The notes beneath the pieces were generated by a model. That model worked only from the letters and a program-made list of their open reading frames with translations. It was not told the origin of the DNA and ran no database searches. From Perkinsus olseni (Eukaryota > Perkinsozoa > Perkinsida > Perkinsidae), in the NCBI GenBank assembly GCA_013115135.1, contig JABANP010000044.1:1-64000 (forward strand): a DNA stretch of 64,000 nucleotides, written 5' to 3'. Made by a program: the position numbers and the translations under genes. Shown here piece by piece: positions 11,364 to 22,179 of the stretch. Each line of letters starts with the position of its first letter. The stretch's first letter is position 1.

Positions 11364-12197
11364 TTAGAAAGTTTTATTGTATGAGCTGATATTTCGATTT
11401 CCGGTTTGCTGAACTTAGACAAAGAGCTCAACGACAACGTGCGACCAGTTTTCGGGCGGAAATGGCTCGCGCTTATGTGGGCGCCAAGTAGCGCGCCCTG
11501 GGAGGGCCAAGCGTGCTGCTGGAAAGGTGGGATGCTGAGCCGCTCGAAATGGTCGCACATTTCCATGGCGGATCTCAGTCCTCGCTTCTCTCTCAGCCGA
11601 GCTTAGGCGACTGTCATATCATATATATGCCCCTTCCGAGGGCCCCCCTGGGTTTCAACGGGCGCGAGATACAACCATAATGCTCACGCTCCTCACCGCG
11701 GCGAGGATACTAACTTGTTGTGCCTTCTGTGCTGCTCCATCCGGGTTCACACCAGCTGTTGAGTTATATTTCATCCAAATTGCGGCTGTGATTGCTACGC
11801 ATGCCCTCCATCTCTTAGCCTTTTGGTACGTTAGCGCCACGAACATTACGAGCTAGGTTCTGGACGGAACAAGCGGACCACCAATCGAAGGGACAGAAAA
11901 ATGGCTGCCAAACGTATGCTTCCTCTCCCGAAGGACGTTGGACTGCTCGTCATGCTACAAAAAACTTCGGTTCTTCCTTTGAGGCGAACCTTCGACTTAG
12001 TTCGATATGCAAGTTAATTAACATCATCTGGTCACGTGTACGCGTCAACGACTATGTCCCGCAAAATCCCCTCGTCAAGGGAGGGCATGGAAAACTTATT
12101 TCGACTCTCATGCCAAAGCCACCCGCCCCACTAAGCTCAAGATTTGGAATTCAATCCTGAAATTAAGATTACATCCTCTAATTTGGCGATTTCAAAG
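11364..12197. other. Divergent intergenic region
   Basis: Lies between divergently transcribed genes and probably holds both promoters. A TATA-like catatatatat stretch is at about 11617-11627. Minus- and plus-strand frames near 11406-11846 are open but show no splice partner or motif. Confidence 0.4.
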
Positions 12198-13423
12198 ATG
12201 CCCACCTCCAACGACGTTGTTCGACCAGACCCTAAGGACTTCATCTTCACCAGCAAATTCAGCGATAAACTGGTTCGCAAGCGAGGAGATATTCGCGGAT
12301 ATGATTTTAGTAAGATTGATGCGTTCACTAGTCGAAGCACGAACTCGAAGAATGAGAAAACGCTTTGACTCGTAGGTATCGACGGATGTGAAAGTTGCGA
12401 GATTTACCTCTTCGACCACACTTCACAAGTCTTCATAGATGATTGCAAGGACTGTAAGCGTACGAGGATTGATGGCCCGCAGATGGTGCTTGATTCCTAA
12501 GAGTCAATGGGTATTGACAACGTTCGTTCGACGATTCAACGTCGGATGACAAGTGTTTCGAGTGTTTCGCCGTCACGCAAGGCGTTGGGGCCGTGAGTCC
12601 TTTCGATAAGCGCCGAAGCCGTTCGTTCTCCTTACCTTGACGCCGGACACGTGAGCCCTCCAGGGTCGGTCACCGGCGGCCTTCCAGGTACAATTTTTGT
12701 GGGGCCGGTTGGAGGTTCTGTATTTCTACGAGATTGTTCAAGGGTCCGTCTCATGGCACTCTGCCAGCAGTTGCGAACTAGAGACTGTAAGTATTTTGTT
12801 CAAGTGAGCTTGCATCCTCTGGCCATTGATCAAGGGGGGCCTTAGCCGGCACCAATCCGTTTATTGTGGTTCACCGTTCGGCGCCTATTTATCGAAATAT
12901 TTCCTTGCTAGGTCGCGAATGCGAACTTCTTCTGCAAATACCCGGCCATCCCATTGTTGAAAGCTCGCAGCATATGATCTTCGGACCCCTGGAAATACCA
13001 AAGGTGCTTCCCACGTTGAATTTGCACTGCGGCTCTCGAATCTTCTGCACTGCACGGAGTCACAATTCGCGTACACACGCCAGACTGACATCATGCCATG
13101 ATGCCAGGAGCTCACGAAAGCCTTCAATGAGCTGATGGCTGAGGCTGGTTTAGCTGTGGCTCGCAACGAGTGGGCTAGCGTCTTCGACTTCAGCAAAGGG
13201 CAGGTGAGAGGATGCTAGATAGCAACCGCTGGAGCGCTGGGACATCGCCTAGCAGCTAATTTAGGAGCCCTTCCCTAGTGATGAGCATTGGCGGGTTATG
13301 AACGAAGGCGAGATGCGAAGCCGTGGCAAATTGAACTGGCATGAAGAAGCTAGAGCCTGTCTCGGAATATGTGCGAGATTCCATAGTTCGGTTGAAACTT
13401 TGGTGCCATCTCAGGCGTGGTAG
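12198..13423 (+). CDS. RP2-like protein with TBCC/C-CAP domain
   Basis: Tubulin cofactor C-domain protein closest to RP2 (XRP2), a GTPase-activating protein for Arl2/Arl3 that serves ciliary and flagellar membrane traffic. Six exons (12198-12309, 12376-12453, 12688-12786, 12912-13003, 13108-13203, 13265-13423) give 211 residues. The beta-helix repeats are seen in DGCESCEIYLFDHTSQVFID, the GPVGGSVFLRDC strand, then CQQLRTRDC and the PIVESS segment. In TBCC/RP2 the catalytic arginine lies in QxRxRDC, and Q-Q-L-R-T-R-D-C keeps it. The C-terminal part carries the HWRVMNEGE region outside the TBCC fold. The protein lacks the N-terminal MGC acylation signal of RP2 and has no room for the NDPK-like tail. 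Confidence 0.85.
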
Positions 13424-13579
13424 CTCGAGATGTCGCTCCGCCGAAAGACGAACCAGGGTAAGCGCACCTGCCGATCTTCGGGTAGAATCTCTTCGTCGCA
13501 GCCATCGACTCTGGCGTGCGAAGCCAAGTCCCGCTTCTTTTGCTTGATCAGACGAGCACTGCGGCTCCGTTTCTGCTAG

Positions 13580-16066
13580 ATTTTTGATGGGGAGGAGGCA
13601 GGAAATTCCCCGGGGGGTGCCACACTCTCGCGGCGCTCGACTGTGTTCTGGGGAATCGACCCTTCTTTCAGGATCGAGCTCGAAGAAATAGAGATCGAGA
13701 GCGCGGACTCGGTGAGATCCTCGGTACGGTAATCTCGCAGGCTGACTCGGCGCTTGAGTCTTCGAGAACGCAGGTGGCGTCGGTCGAACTTACTGAGGAA
13801 AGAGGGCTTTGTCAAAGGCTTCTCGCAGGCGAGAGAGTTGAGGTGCAGGATGTGCGAGACTGCTTTAAAGTGAGTGCTAGGAGCGCATGACTATTTCCAC
13901 GATACTGGTACCTGTAGATGCCCCTGGAACAATCGGATAAGCATGTGGAGGAGTTTTTGGTGGAATTAAAGTACGGGCTTGACACCTTGGATTTCGTGAT
14001 CCTGTGATTGAGGGTACTGTCCCTTCAGGCTAGTAACAGACCTATCGTCAGGCAACAGCTCAACGACGGGAGACCACGTAATACAACGACTGCGTGGAGG
14101 CCTTGATCGTCGTATGAGAGCAATCTGTGCGGTTCTATTCCAACATTCTTTTTGTAGGTGCGGGACACTTTGCTGACCTTCTTCTTCCAGTCTCCCGAGG
14201 ATGTTGCCGATCACATCAGAACCACCATGGTCAATCCTCAGTCGGCAGGTGAATAACATAACTTGCTCTGACTCACAGCAATCACATCCAAATGGGGAGT
14301 CTGCTCGTCAATGTGTCTCGTGGATGATGGGCTGCACCCTGACGGCTTGCTACAGTATATTACTTGTCAACGGGGGCGTTACCTCGATGAAGGAACTGAG
14401 ATAGTGAACGCCAATTCCTCATTTCGGTTTTGTATCACTCTGGCTGAGAAACTAGTACCCTTCACTCTCAATCCTTCAGCAACCTTCAAGAAGCTTCAGG
14501 AGCTCAACATAGTGAAGTTGTTTGTTACTGGCGAGAGCTGCAGTGCCAGAATCATGCCTCTCATTAGATCATCAGAGATGGCGAAGCACGTTGCGATGTG
14601 AGACCATGACGGCTAAACGCTGGGGACTGCGGTGCACAGACGAGCTATGCTGGCCGATCAATGCCGCTTGGCAGAGGACGCACCGGAAACTTACCGCGCG
14701 GGTGTGAAAGCTCTGACTACCAAAGATGATAGAGACGAAGCAGTGAAGGCTTTAGTAGGAAATAGAGCCTATCCAATAGGCTGCTCGGCAATCTGCTAGC
14801 TCAATTTGTGTAGAACTACCGGACAACTAAGCTCATGGACGATTTCGAGGAGCACTACCATGATGTAGGATCTCGTCGAAGCGATGCACGGTTTCGGTAC
14901 CGAGCACTCCTTCCGTTGGCCTCCCATCTCGCGATAGAGCTCGCGTTGTGTCTGATCAGAGCACGCACGTGAAATCCGTTGTAAGCAAGCATGCGATTCT
15001 GTTTCGGCGTATATTACTGTGGGGTCAAGTGGCTGATCCGGAGGTAGGCAACAGCTGCTGAGTTGCTGATCTTCCTGCGAGTCGGCTGCGGGGCGATTCC
15101 GAAGGACACAAGTTACCCGTATCTGCGAATGCTTTTTCAGATATTTTGGATTTCCGCGTTCCGTACCGACCTCTTCATTTTTCAGACTGTGGGATATATC
15201 TTTGAGGCAGCCGCTTCAGCGTCCGAGGACTCGCTCCAGTTGTTGAGCGCCGTACTCACGATAGACGGCATCGAAGAGACTCCCGCGTGAGTGCCGTTAC
15301 TCGGTCCCTCAGAAACACCATTTGCCGAGCGAAACTCAAGGATGCGTCCCTACTGCCTGTTCATTCACGCCTTATTTATATGATTTCCGGGTTTCACTCA
15401 CCAACAGATACGAGCTTCACGGTATGAGTTCTCTGGTGAAGGTCGTACTCGGTACTTCGTTGTCACTTCTTCCGGCCGTGCTAGACATTGTTGCGAAAAG
15501 CGTCGAGAGAGCAGCGGAGATGTGAGGCTTCCTCAGTCGCTCTGGCTCACCAGCAGTCCACCGTTAGGCTTGGTGACTCGGATGGTGTTGGTTTCATAGA
15601 TACGAGGCTGAATCACGTGATATCGAGCCTTCTATCGTCGAGGTCAGCATCTCTACATGGTGCATGCGAGAATATTCCATGACCTGTTTCTGCTAGGTGG
15701 ACTTAGGCGATCTTCGAGAATTCGTAAAGAAATCCCTCGATCCTCTTTGTATCCGCAACGCTGCGATTGAGGTGAGCCAATGAAATCAGCGGTGCTTCAC
15801 TCTGAATTGAAATTTACTACCCTTTTGTTCTGATCAAATCGGGCTTGTGGGGTGATATGTAAAGCGAAATTCCTACGCGAGTCAGGCGGAGGATGATCAT
15901 TGGTGGGCTAGTTCCTTATTTTCTCGTTTTCTCAGATTGTCGAGGTCACAAGGCCTGGAGCGTCGGGGAATCTAGTTGTCGCGAAGGCTGCATTGAAGGT
16001 GTTACGATGGCGATACGTCGATCGGATATATTACTCTCTCTGGAGTGTCTGGAAGCGTGCATGCAG
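13580..16066 (+). CDS. Large multi-exon helical protein, possibly SAPS-like
   Basis: At least twelve short exons with matching phases can be followed: examples are 13580 on (DGEEAGNSPGGATL, STVFWGID), the block GERVEVQDVRDCF, then SDKHVEEFLVELK, VRDTLLTFFFQSPED, a long exon at 14311-14591 (HPDGLLQYI, TLAEKLVPF), AMLADQCRLAEDAPETY, FEAAASASEDSLQLLSAVL, SSLVKVVLG and a final resolved exon to 16066. The composition is amphipathic-helical. The start (F-W near the N-terminus, then helices ending ...QSDKHVEEFL) reminded me of the SAPS/PP6-regulatory domain, but the match is weak. Neither true start nor stop is fixed; an ATG at 13430 (MSLRRKTNQ) is a candidate start only 6 bp after the RP2-like stop. 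A HEAT/ARM protein of another family is equally possible. Confidence 0.42.
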
Positions 16067-16768
16067 GTTGATGTGATCCCGTGCATTCCTGTTTTATAGA
16101 ATTTGCGCGTTGCATGTTGTCAGTGGCATAAAAAAGGACGACATGGCTCGTCGGCGTTTCCGACCGTCTCGCATATCGGACCGGTCGTGTAACTGTTTAT
16201 CTTGTATTCATCTTGGCTCTGCGGGTTCTCTGGGAGCGTACAGACTCTGTACTACAGGGGGCTTGCTCTTTACTCGTATCACTCTGAGCATAGTCCGGAA
16301 TTGATGTCGAAGATGGTTGGCTGTACCAATAGTGCAGGTATTGCCTGGGAGTTTTGCCGTTCACGTTGAAGACGGATTTCTGCCTTATGGTGGCCACCCT
16401 GGGGAGCCTGCCACTATCAGCTTGACACCGGCCGCTGATAGCAGATATTCTAACAGGTGAAAAAGTCGGAGTGGCGAGGAGGATGGTTTCACTTCAATGA
16501 TATCCGACTCAGTAGTGCTTCTGATTTAAACTGAATTTGCCGGCAATGTGGTATTGGTCCACCTGCAAGGCCGGCTCCCAGCCAGGGAGGAGTCATAACG
16601 GTTCAATCATGAGGTACATATTACCTGTCATACGGGCCACATCCTTGGAGCTAAAGGGCATTGAGGAGATGCACGTTGAGCGAGAGTACATGGATGGTGG
16701 AGCAAGGTAGGACTTCGGCGGTTCCGGTTCCTAGTACGGCCTTCGTACTGGTGGTTGTCGTAATCAAC

Positions 16769-17379
16769 AGCTACACCATTTCCAGACCTACTTAGTAAAA
16801 CCCCAGAGCAAATTAGTAAAACCCCAGAGCAATTTAATAAAGCCCAGACCAAATTAGAAAAACCCCAAAGCAATTTAGTTGGCACGCGAGACGCATCCGC
16901 ATCGTCCTTCCTCCCGGCCCGGGGACTCCGGCCAATGAGTGGCGGTGGAGCGAAGGCAGAGTACCTCCTGCCGTACTGTGAGAAGTTGCTTCAAAAAGTG
17001 GTTGAAGAGGTTACTATGCAACTTTGTATACAATTTGCAACTTTGCTTCAATCACGCCCAAACATTGTATCCTCGTTGCTCAGCTATGTAAGTCATGCCA
17101 GTCGGAGCCCCAATTCGAATGTTTAACGATTAAACTTTAACCCGCGATCTGTAGAATAAGGAGGACTTACTCAATGTAGGCTGACGTTGTGAGTTCTTCG
17201 TACTTGTTAGTGATTTTGTTAGGCTTTACTAAATTGGTCTTTCATAAAATCAAATTGCTTCGGGGTTTTACTAATTTGGTCTGGGCTATATTAAATTGCT
17301 TTTGGGTTTTACTAATTTGGTCTGGGCTTTATTAAATTGCTCTGGGATTTTACTAAGTAGGTCTGGAAATGGTGTAGCT
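16769..17379. repeat. Fold-back (inverted-repeat) element
   Basis: A 611-bp element whose ends are reverse complements. The left end (16769 onward, agctacaccatttccagacc) is mirrored at 17379. Both arms, about 110 bp left and 150 bp right, are built from short AT-rich repeats of the type 'agtaaaacccCagagcaa' and 'aataaagcccagaccaaatt', so each arm is an internal tandem array. The core (16880-17225) is unrelated and has a short open frame starting MSGGGAKAEYLLPY. No clear target-site duplication flanks it. It looks like a MITE or Foldback-type non-autonomous transposon; no transposase is encoded. Confidence 0.72.
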
Positions 17380-18970
17380 ACGTGATGCACTTGGGGAGCT
17401 GAGGGATCGCTCTCAGGATAAAGCAGCTTGTTAACGCACACTCGGGATGAGGTTGCGTGAATGTTTCATATATCTAACTCTCATCTCATACTTCATGTAC
17501 ACTCAAATCGAGTGAGGGCTTCTATAGACTCACGCAGACCTACACAGCTCAGCCCCCGAATAGGGTATGAAATATTTTTGTAACTTGGATGTTGCCTAGG
17601 TATAAGATCTTCCCCCCTAAAGCCCATAAGGGAGGATGCTATGCGGCAGCTCGGTGAGGGGTTGCTCTAGTTAGACGGACTTGACCATAACAGAGGGCTT
17701 CGGCTGTGCTTCACCGTTAGCTACTCCATAGCACTCTCCGAGAGGGCCTTTTGGAGGCCCATAGCGGCGACTCGGATTAACTCGTTACGGATTGCCCTTC
17801 CCCTTTCCAGGTTGATCTTAGGAGACGGGGAGAATGATGTGAATTGTGTATGGCACAATCAAGTTAGAGTGCCGCCTGAAAGCGATGCCACAACCCTCAT
17901 CCAAGTTGCAACCGAAAAGATTGATGGGAGGCGTTGGAGGGAAAGTAGATTTAATACGTTTCACCTGAACTATGAACCTAATCAGTTACGCCCAGTGAGC
18001 CGAAGCAGTCATTCACGGTAAGCTTGTCAGTGTTACACAAGAAACTCTTCACCTTCGCCTAGTGGAGTCGGTTCTTTGCAGGTTATGCAATGGAACGTGC
18101 TGACCCAGGGACTCAGTTCGGGACCTGCTGGGGAACCTCTTTTAGCCCATGAAGGGCCCCTCGCAAGTGATTGACAGCACACATGTCATCGTAGCACTCG
18201 GCATATCTAGCATGATTCGGTTTAAGCGATATGGCTACGTGATCGAGCCGGAGCTGGATAAGTGGACGTTGACGGTCGCGCATGCCTCTCGAGCAAACTG
18301 ATTCTTCTGGATGGCGATACATTGATCTTCGAATATAGCGTTTTTTGATATCTTATATGAAGGAGCGCCTTAGCCCACTCGTATTAAGAAAACGCTGGAG
18401 TGAACGACATTCACCTGCGCTATCTGAAGTGCGGAGTTAACTTCATTCCTCAGCCGGCACGGGATGGCGACAACAATGTGGAATTGAGACCCCATTCCCG
18501 CACTCTAACTGCGGCTACATCGGCAACGATTTTGGTTCATTCACAACCGAATTTATGGAGTGGAAAGAGCGGAGTGGACAACTCATATCAGTGAGAATCA
18601 TCTGGCCGCCTCCGAACTTTGTGGTCGACCACTGCGCTTAGCTACATTGAGGATATATTCGAGGTTGAACTGGGGTTCATACGAGTAGACTCAGCCTTTC
18701 CGCCCTCTGATCCATGCAATGAATTGCTACACTACACTACCCCAATCGATCTGCGTACGATAGGTTAGCTGAGAGTAGGAATGAAGGGAGACGGCTATAC
18801 CCAAGGCTTCTGATAAGGCTGTATATTGTGGCCTTTCAACAGCCTACCAGAGTGAAAGTGGATATATAAATATAGTCCACCAGCTTTTCTTCTGGGCCTG
18901 TTGTAAAAATGTTGATTATCGAAACTCGATAATCGAATCTCCGAAGCCCGTATCAGGCTTGGCTTCGTAG
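17380..18970. other. Unresolved stretch with possible exons
   Basis: Plus-strand frames at 17812-18021 (starts ILGDGENDVNCVWHN, contains RFNTFHLNYEPNQLRPVS) and 18400-18594 look protein-like in composition, but I could not connect them to each other or to a domain. The missing 5' exons of the EEP nuclease at 18971 should lie here; I did not find its N-terminal NxLA motif. A short palindrome sits at 18914-18934. Confidence 0.35.
18914..18934. repeat. Short perfect palindrome
   Basis: Two 9-nt arms (gattatcga / tcgataatc) around a 3-nt centre, in the presumed 5' region of the EEP gene. It could be a binding site or chance. Confidence 0.4.
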
Positions 18971-20335
18971 GTCATACTACGAGAGTCGCCATCACTTTTA
19001 TGCCTGCAAGAAGTTGATCGATTCCACGATTGGCTGTACCCTACGCTGAATGATCACGGATATGATGGGCTCTTCCAACACAAAGTCCGGGCTCCTGGAC
19101 TCAAACTGGGCTGGTTTAGGTGGGTACGATGTGGAAAGCATTCTGCCCACTCGATGAGTTCCTCAATGGCCAACGATCAATGCCGAGGATACCTCATTCT
19201 TCTCGGGCTCTTCGACTGAGACCTTGTCGTCACGGAGGTTTGAGTGGGGAGTTTTGAGGGAGCTGCCGGTCTCAACTCAGTGACGGAGCTTGCGTGTTCT
19301 ATAAGAGAGAAGAATGGCGTCTTGTGGAGAACCTCTCCGAGATCGACACCGAGCTGCGAGCCCCTCTAGCGATGGCTCTTCTTGAGCGCAAGTCTGAATT
19401 CGATGTAGGGAGTTCAGCATCACAGGAATCGTCTCTGTTACGTGAGCCCTTTCAAGTTGCAGGATCGTGACCCCATCCGCCTCGTGTAGGACGGTGGTGA
19501 ACCCTGGAAATTGCTCGTGGCGTCGATCCACTTGAAAGGCGGGCGTGACCCCGGAAGCAAGCAAGCGTCGAGAAGAGCAGCTCAAATGGGTCGCCGAGAA
19601 GGTCGAGAGGGCGGCGACAACACACCAAGCACCGGTGGGTGTCGTCAGGCTTTTCCGGACTGTTATCTCAATATTCTTAACCACTCCATCCAACGGAGTC
19701 TGTCAGTCTATTTTGAATGGGAGTCAAGGACAGCTCAGCTCGAGTTTTCGCGAGAATATGAGCTACGGTAATGCAATTGAAGGTACTCGTGTGTGGCGAC
19801 TTCAACGCAGAACCACCCGAGGCGAGTATCCAGAGCATCGTAGAGGCTGCCGAATGGAAATCAGCGTAAGCAATCGATTGCTATCATTTCGGGAAGAAGC
19901 ACCTTTCGCGGAGTGCCTGGTGACTTGGTTGGTGACTACTGTATGTCCCAATCCCCTCCCATTCACGGGGATTGGTTCTCCAAGTCATATGCTGATTCAT
20001 GACACCAACCAATGATCCTCGTCATCCGCAGATACCCGATTGGAGAGTCTGAGTACCGACCTACCACGCACCATCAGCGCAAAGGGAAGCCTGTCATCCG
20101 CAGGCACATTGATTACATTTGGTAGGTTCTTCGGCGCTTCAATGTCCTCAGTCGAGCTCCACGTGGCCTGTGCAGGTTTGGTGGCGATATAAGAAAACTG
20201 GGGTATTATGAGTTGCCAGAAACATGTCCACTGCTGCCGTCGATGACCTATCCCAGCGATCACTTACAACTTTTTGCTCGGTTCATGCCGGGGTTGTTTG
20301 GTAGAGATAAGGCGGGAGCAATCAGGGTGAGTTAA
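18971..20335 (+). CDS. EEP-family nuclease (CCR4/nocturnin-like), 5' end missing
   Basis: Exonuclease-endonuclease-phosphatase fold enzyme of the CCR4/nocturnin/Angel group, which removes poly(A) or the 2'-phosphate of NADP. Exons: 18971-19113, 19281-19404, 19490-about 19637, about 19752-19865, 20032-20121, 20176-20335. Catalytic motifs in order: LLCLQEVD (Mg-binding Glu), DGACVFYKREEW, LLVASIHLK, LVCGDFNAEPPEA (Asp/Asn), RRHIDYIW and MTYPSDHLQL (Asp-His). The order and spacing fit nocturnin. Just after LLVASIHLK the frame breaks by one base: the expected reading continues in the +1 frame (KAGVTPEASKRREEQLK) beyond the AAA at 19535-19537. Either this copy is broken or the assembly has one extra A. 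The first motif (NxLA) was not found upstream. Confidence 0.74.
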
Positions 20336-20637
20336 GCCCGGTCTCCTGCTGCTTGGGACTGTCCTCAACAAACGCATCATCTTCAATCCCGTGATGGCAG
20401 TTAACCCTTTTTCTGTGGCATTATCTCCAATTTGTCTGATAAAGCTATCGGAGAGTATAAAAAACTTGCTTCAGGTTGTGATGTATCCAGAAATCGTTCC
20501 ATTCAGTGCGGAGAACCGACGAAGGACCACGATATACATCAGCGGTGCGACGCGCCCTTAGTCTCATGCCTCGAGTTGTATCTCGCCTACCATTGTGTTG
20601 GTCATCAAAGTAATTATATTTTCCGTTGTCAATTCAG

Positions 20638-21568
20638 TGAAACCCAGCACTTGCCGCCACATTCGAGAGGCGCTGGTCCAAACAGGATTGTCGCTGAAGA
20701 AGAGGTACCCGCAGCACGAGCTGGTGAGAACGGTAGTGACCGGAACCACTGCTCCATTCCATGAATCAGATAGTTATGCTCAATGCCGAAGACGATCAGC
20801 CGTATGTAGCTGAGCCAGAGAAGGTATGACGTGCTTGCCTCCTGGTGCGGGATGGCACATAGTCAGGTCGGAAGCTGGACGATCGATGCATTAGAGCGCT
20901 CCGATATCAGCGTGTTCGACGTTGAAGATAGTCGCTGCCAGGTAGGTCTTCCAACTCTACCTGAAGGGATGCCTATTGATATGAAGAGTTGCTTTGAATC
21001 CTCGATACTTCTCGCCCAGACACAGAGTCGCACTACTAGTATTTTTGGCTGTTACCATAATGTGAAAAGCTGTCTTCGGTTCACACGCACCAGGGCAGAG
21101 AGGCAGCTCCTTCCACGGTTCTCTTTCCAGGCAAGTTTGGGTTTCGCACTCGCGGCGAGGCCGAAGTCTGTTCTACTCTTGGACGCGCGGAGCACTGGAT
21201 GCCTGCCTCCAGTGATTGCACATTTTTGCTCCGACTGCGGGGTACCCGTTGCGAAGTCAATTCAAGCATTGAACGAGAAAATTGAAAAGAAGATACTCGA
21301 GGTGAGTCCTACAGAAACAACCTCCTCTGTCCTCGCCGCGACTGCCCTCTATATGTGCATTCTTTGTTCCTATTGCGAGTAATGAGGTCAGGCGCAGCCT
21401 GACAGGCGGATGCCGGATGCCGCTCTTCATACGGTGGATACTGAACGGCGCCAGCATCATGTATTGGCTCGGTGCTACCAATCTCAGGACCATGAAAGCA
21501 AGCTGGTTGACGACGACCACCTGGGAGGTGATGGATGGTTGAATTACTTCAAACGTGTGCTCAACTGA
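20638..21568 (+). CDS. Unidentified multi-exon protein
   Basis: Exons that join in phase 0: 20638 to about 20722 (STCRHIREALVQTGLSLKKR, then YPQHEL), a 63-nt exon reading IVMLNAEDDQPYVAEPEK, the exon ending DVEDSRCQ at 20940, the region ASLGFALAARPKSVLLLDAR to KIEKKILE near 21300, and a last exon ending GGDGWLNYFKRVLN and TGA at 21566-21568. One frame is open without a stop from 20831 to 21382, so some of these introns may not exist. A CxxC (HFCSDCGVP) is the only motif. No family recognised and the 5' end is not fixed. Confidence 0.42.
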
Positions 21569-22179
21569 TGACTGTTAGTCTACCCAGACTGATCGATCTT
21601 CACTGAATAGTGTCAGTTTTCACCATTCCCAGGTTGAGTTCGGCATAACCAGTAGCGGCAGGCTCGAGCTGCCACTTGAAGAAAATATCTGCTGCCAATT
21701 CCTGCTCTCACCAGAGTCGGAAGTGCGCAGTCGCGTTCGAACGACCGGGAGCAAGATGTGAGCGCAGTTCGAACCACCCCGTCGGGCCCTGTATCCTACC
21801 AGAGGAGAAACGCGCTGGTTAGGCGGAACCCAACTTCATTACTTCAAGAATAGATGGCAACTAACTTCCGGCTTCTTGAACGAACTTTAGGAGATCAGTC
21901 CTACGTAATTTAACTATGGCATCAAGCAGAATTACGTGGAATATCTCAATTGCATAGAAAATCCGAAGCATAAGCCACAAGATGTCTCAAAATGTGAGAA
22001 CATAAGCGAAAGAACCCATCATTCTTCGCCGATGCTTCTTGAACACCCCGCAACAACGTCCAGGTGGTCGAGATTCGGCCTTCTCTCGCCGTAACTTCGC
22101 GACCACCAACAACGAAAATCGATCGTGTTGGCGTGCGCGGGTGGCACGCGATTATGTCTGTTTAGAATTTCCACACCTC
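21569..22179. other. Intergenic, nothing recognised
   Basis: No supported exon or repeat. The minus-strand frame at 21257-21520 reaches this side but lies opposite the exons of the preceding gene. Confidence 0.4.

Noticed and set aside
13576..13815. Minus-strand ORF of 79 codons rich in Arg and Ser
   Set aside because: It lies opposite plus-strand exons (DGEEAGNSPGG ..., ELTEERGLCQRLL) that join in phase; it is a reverse-strand shadow.
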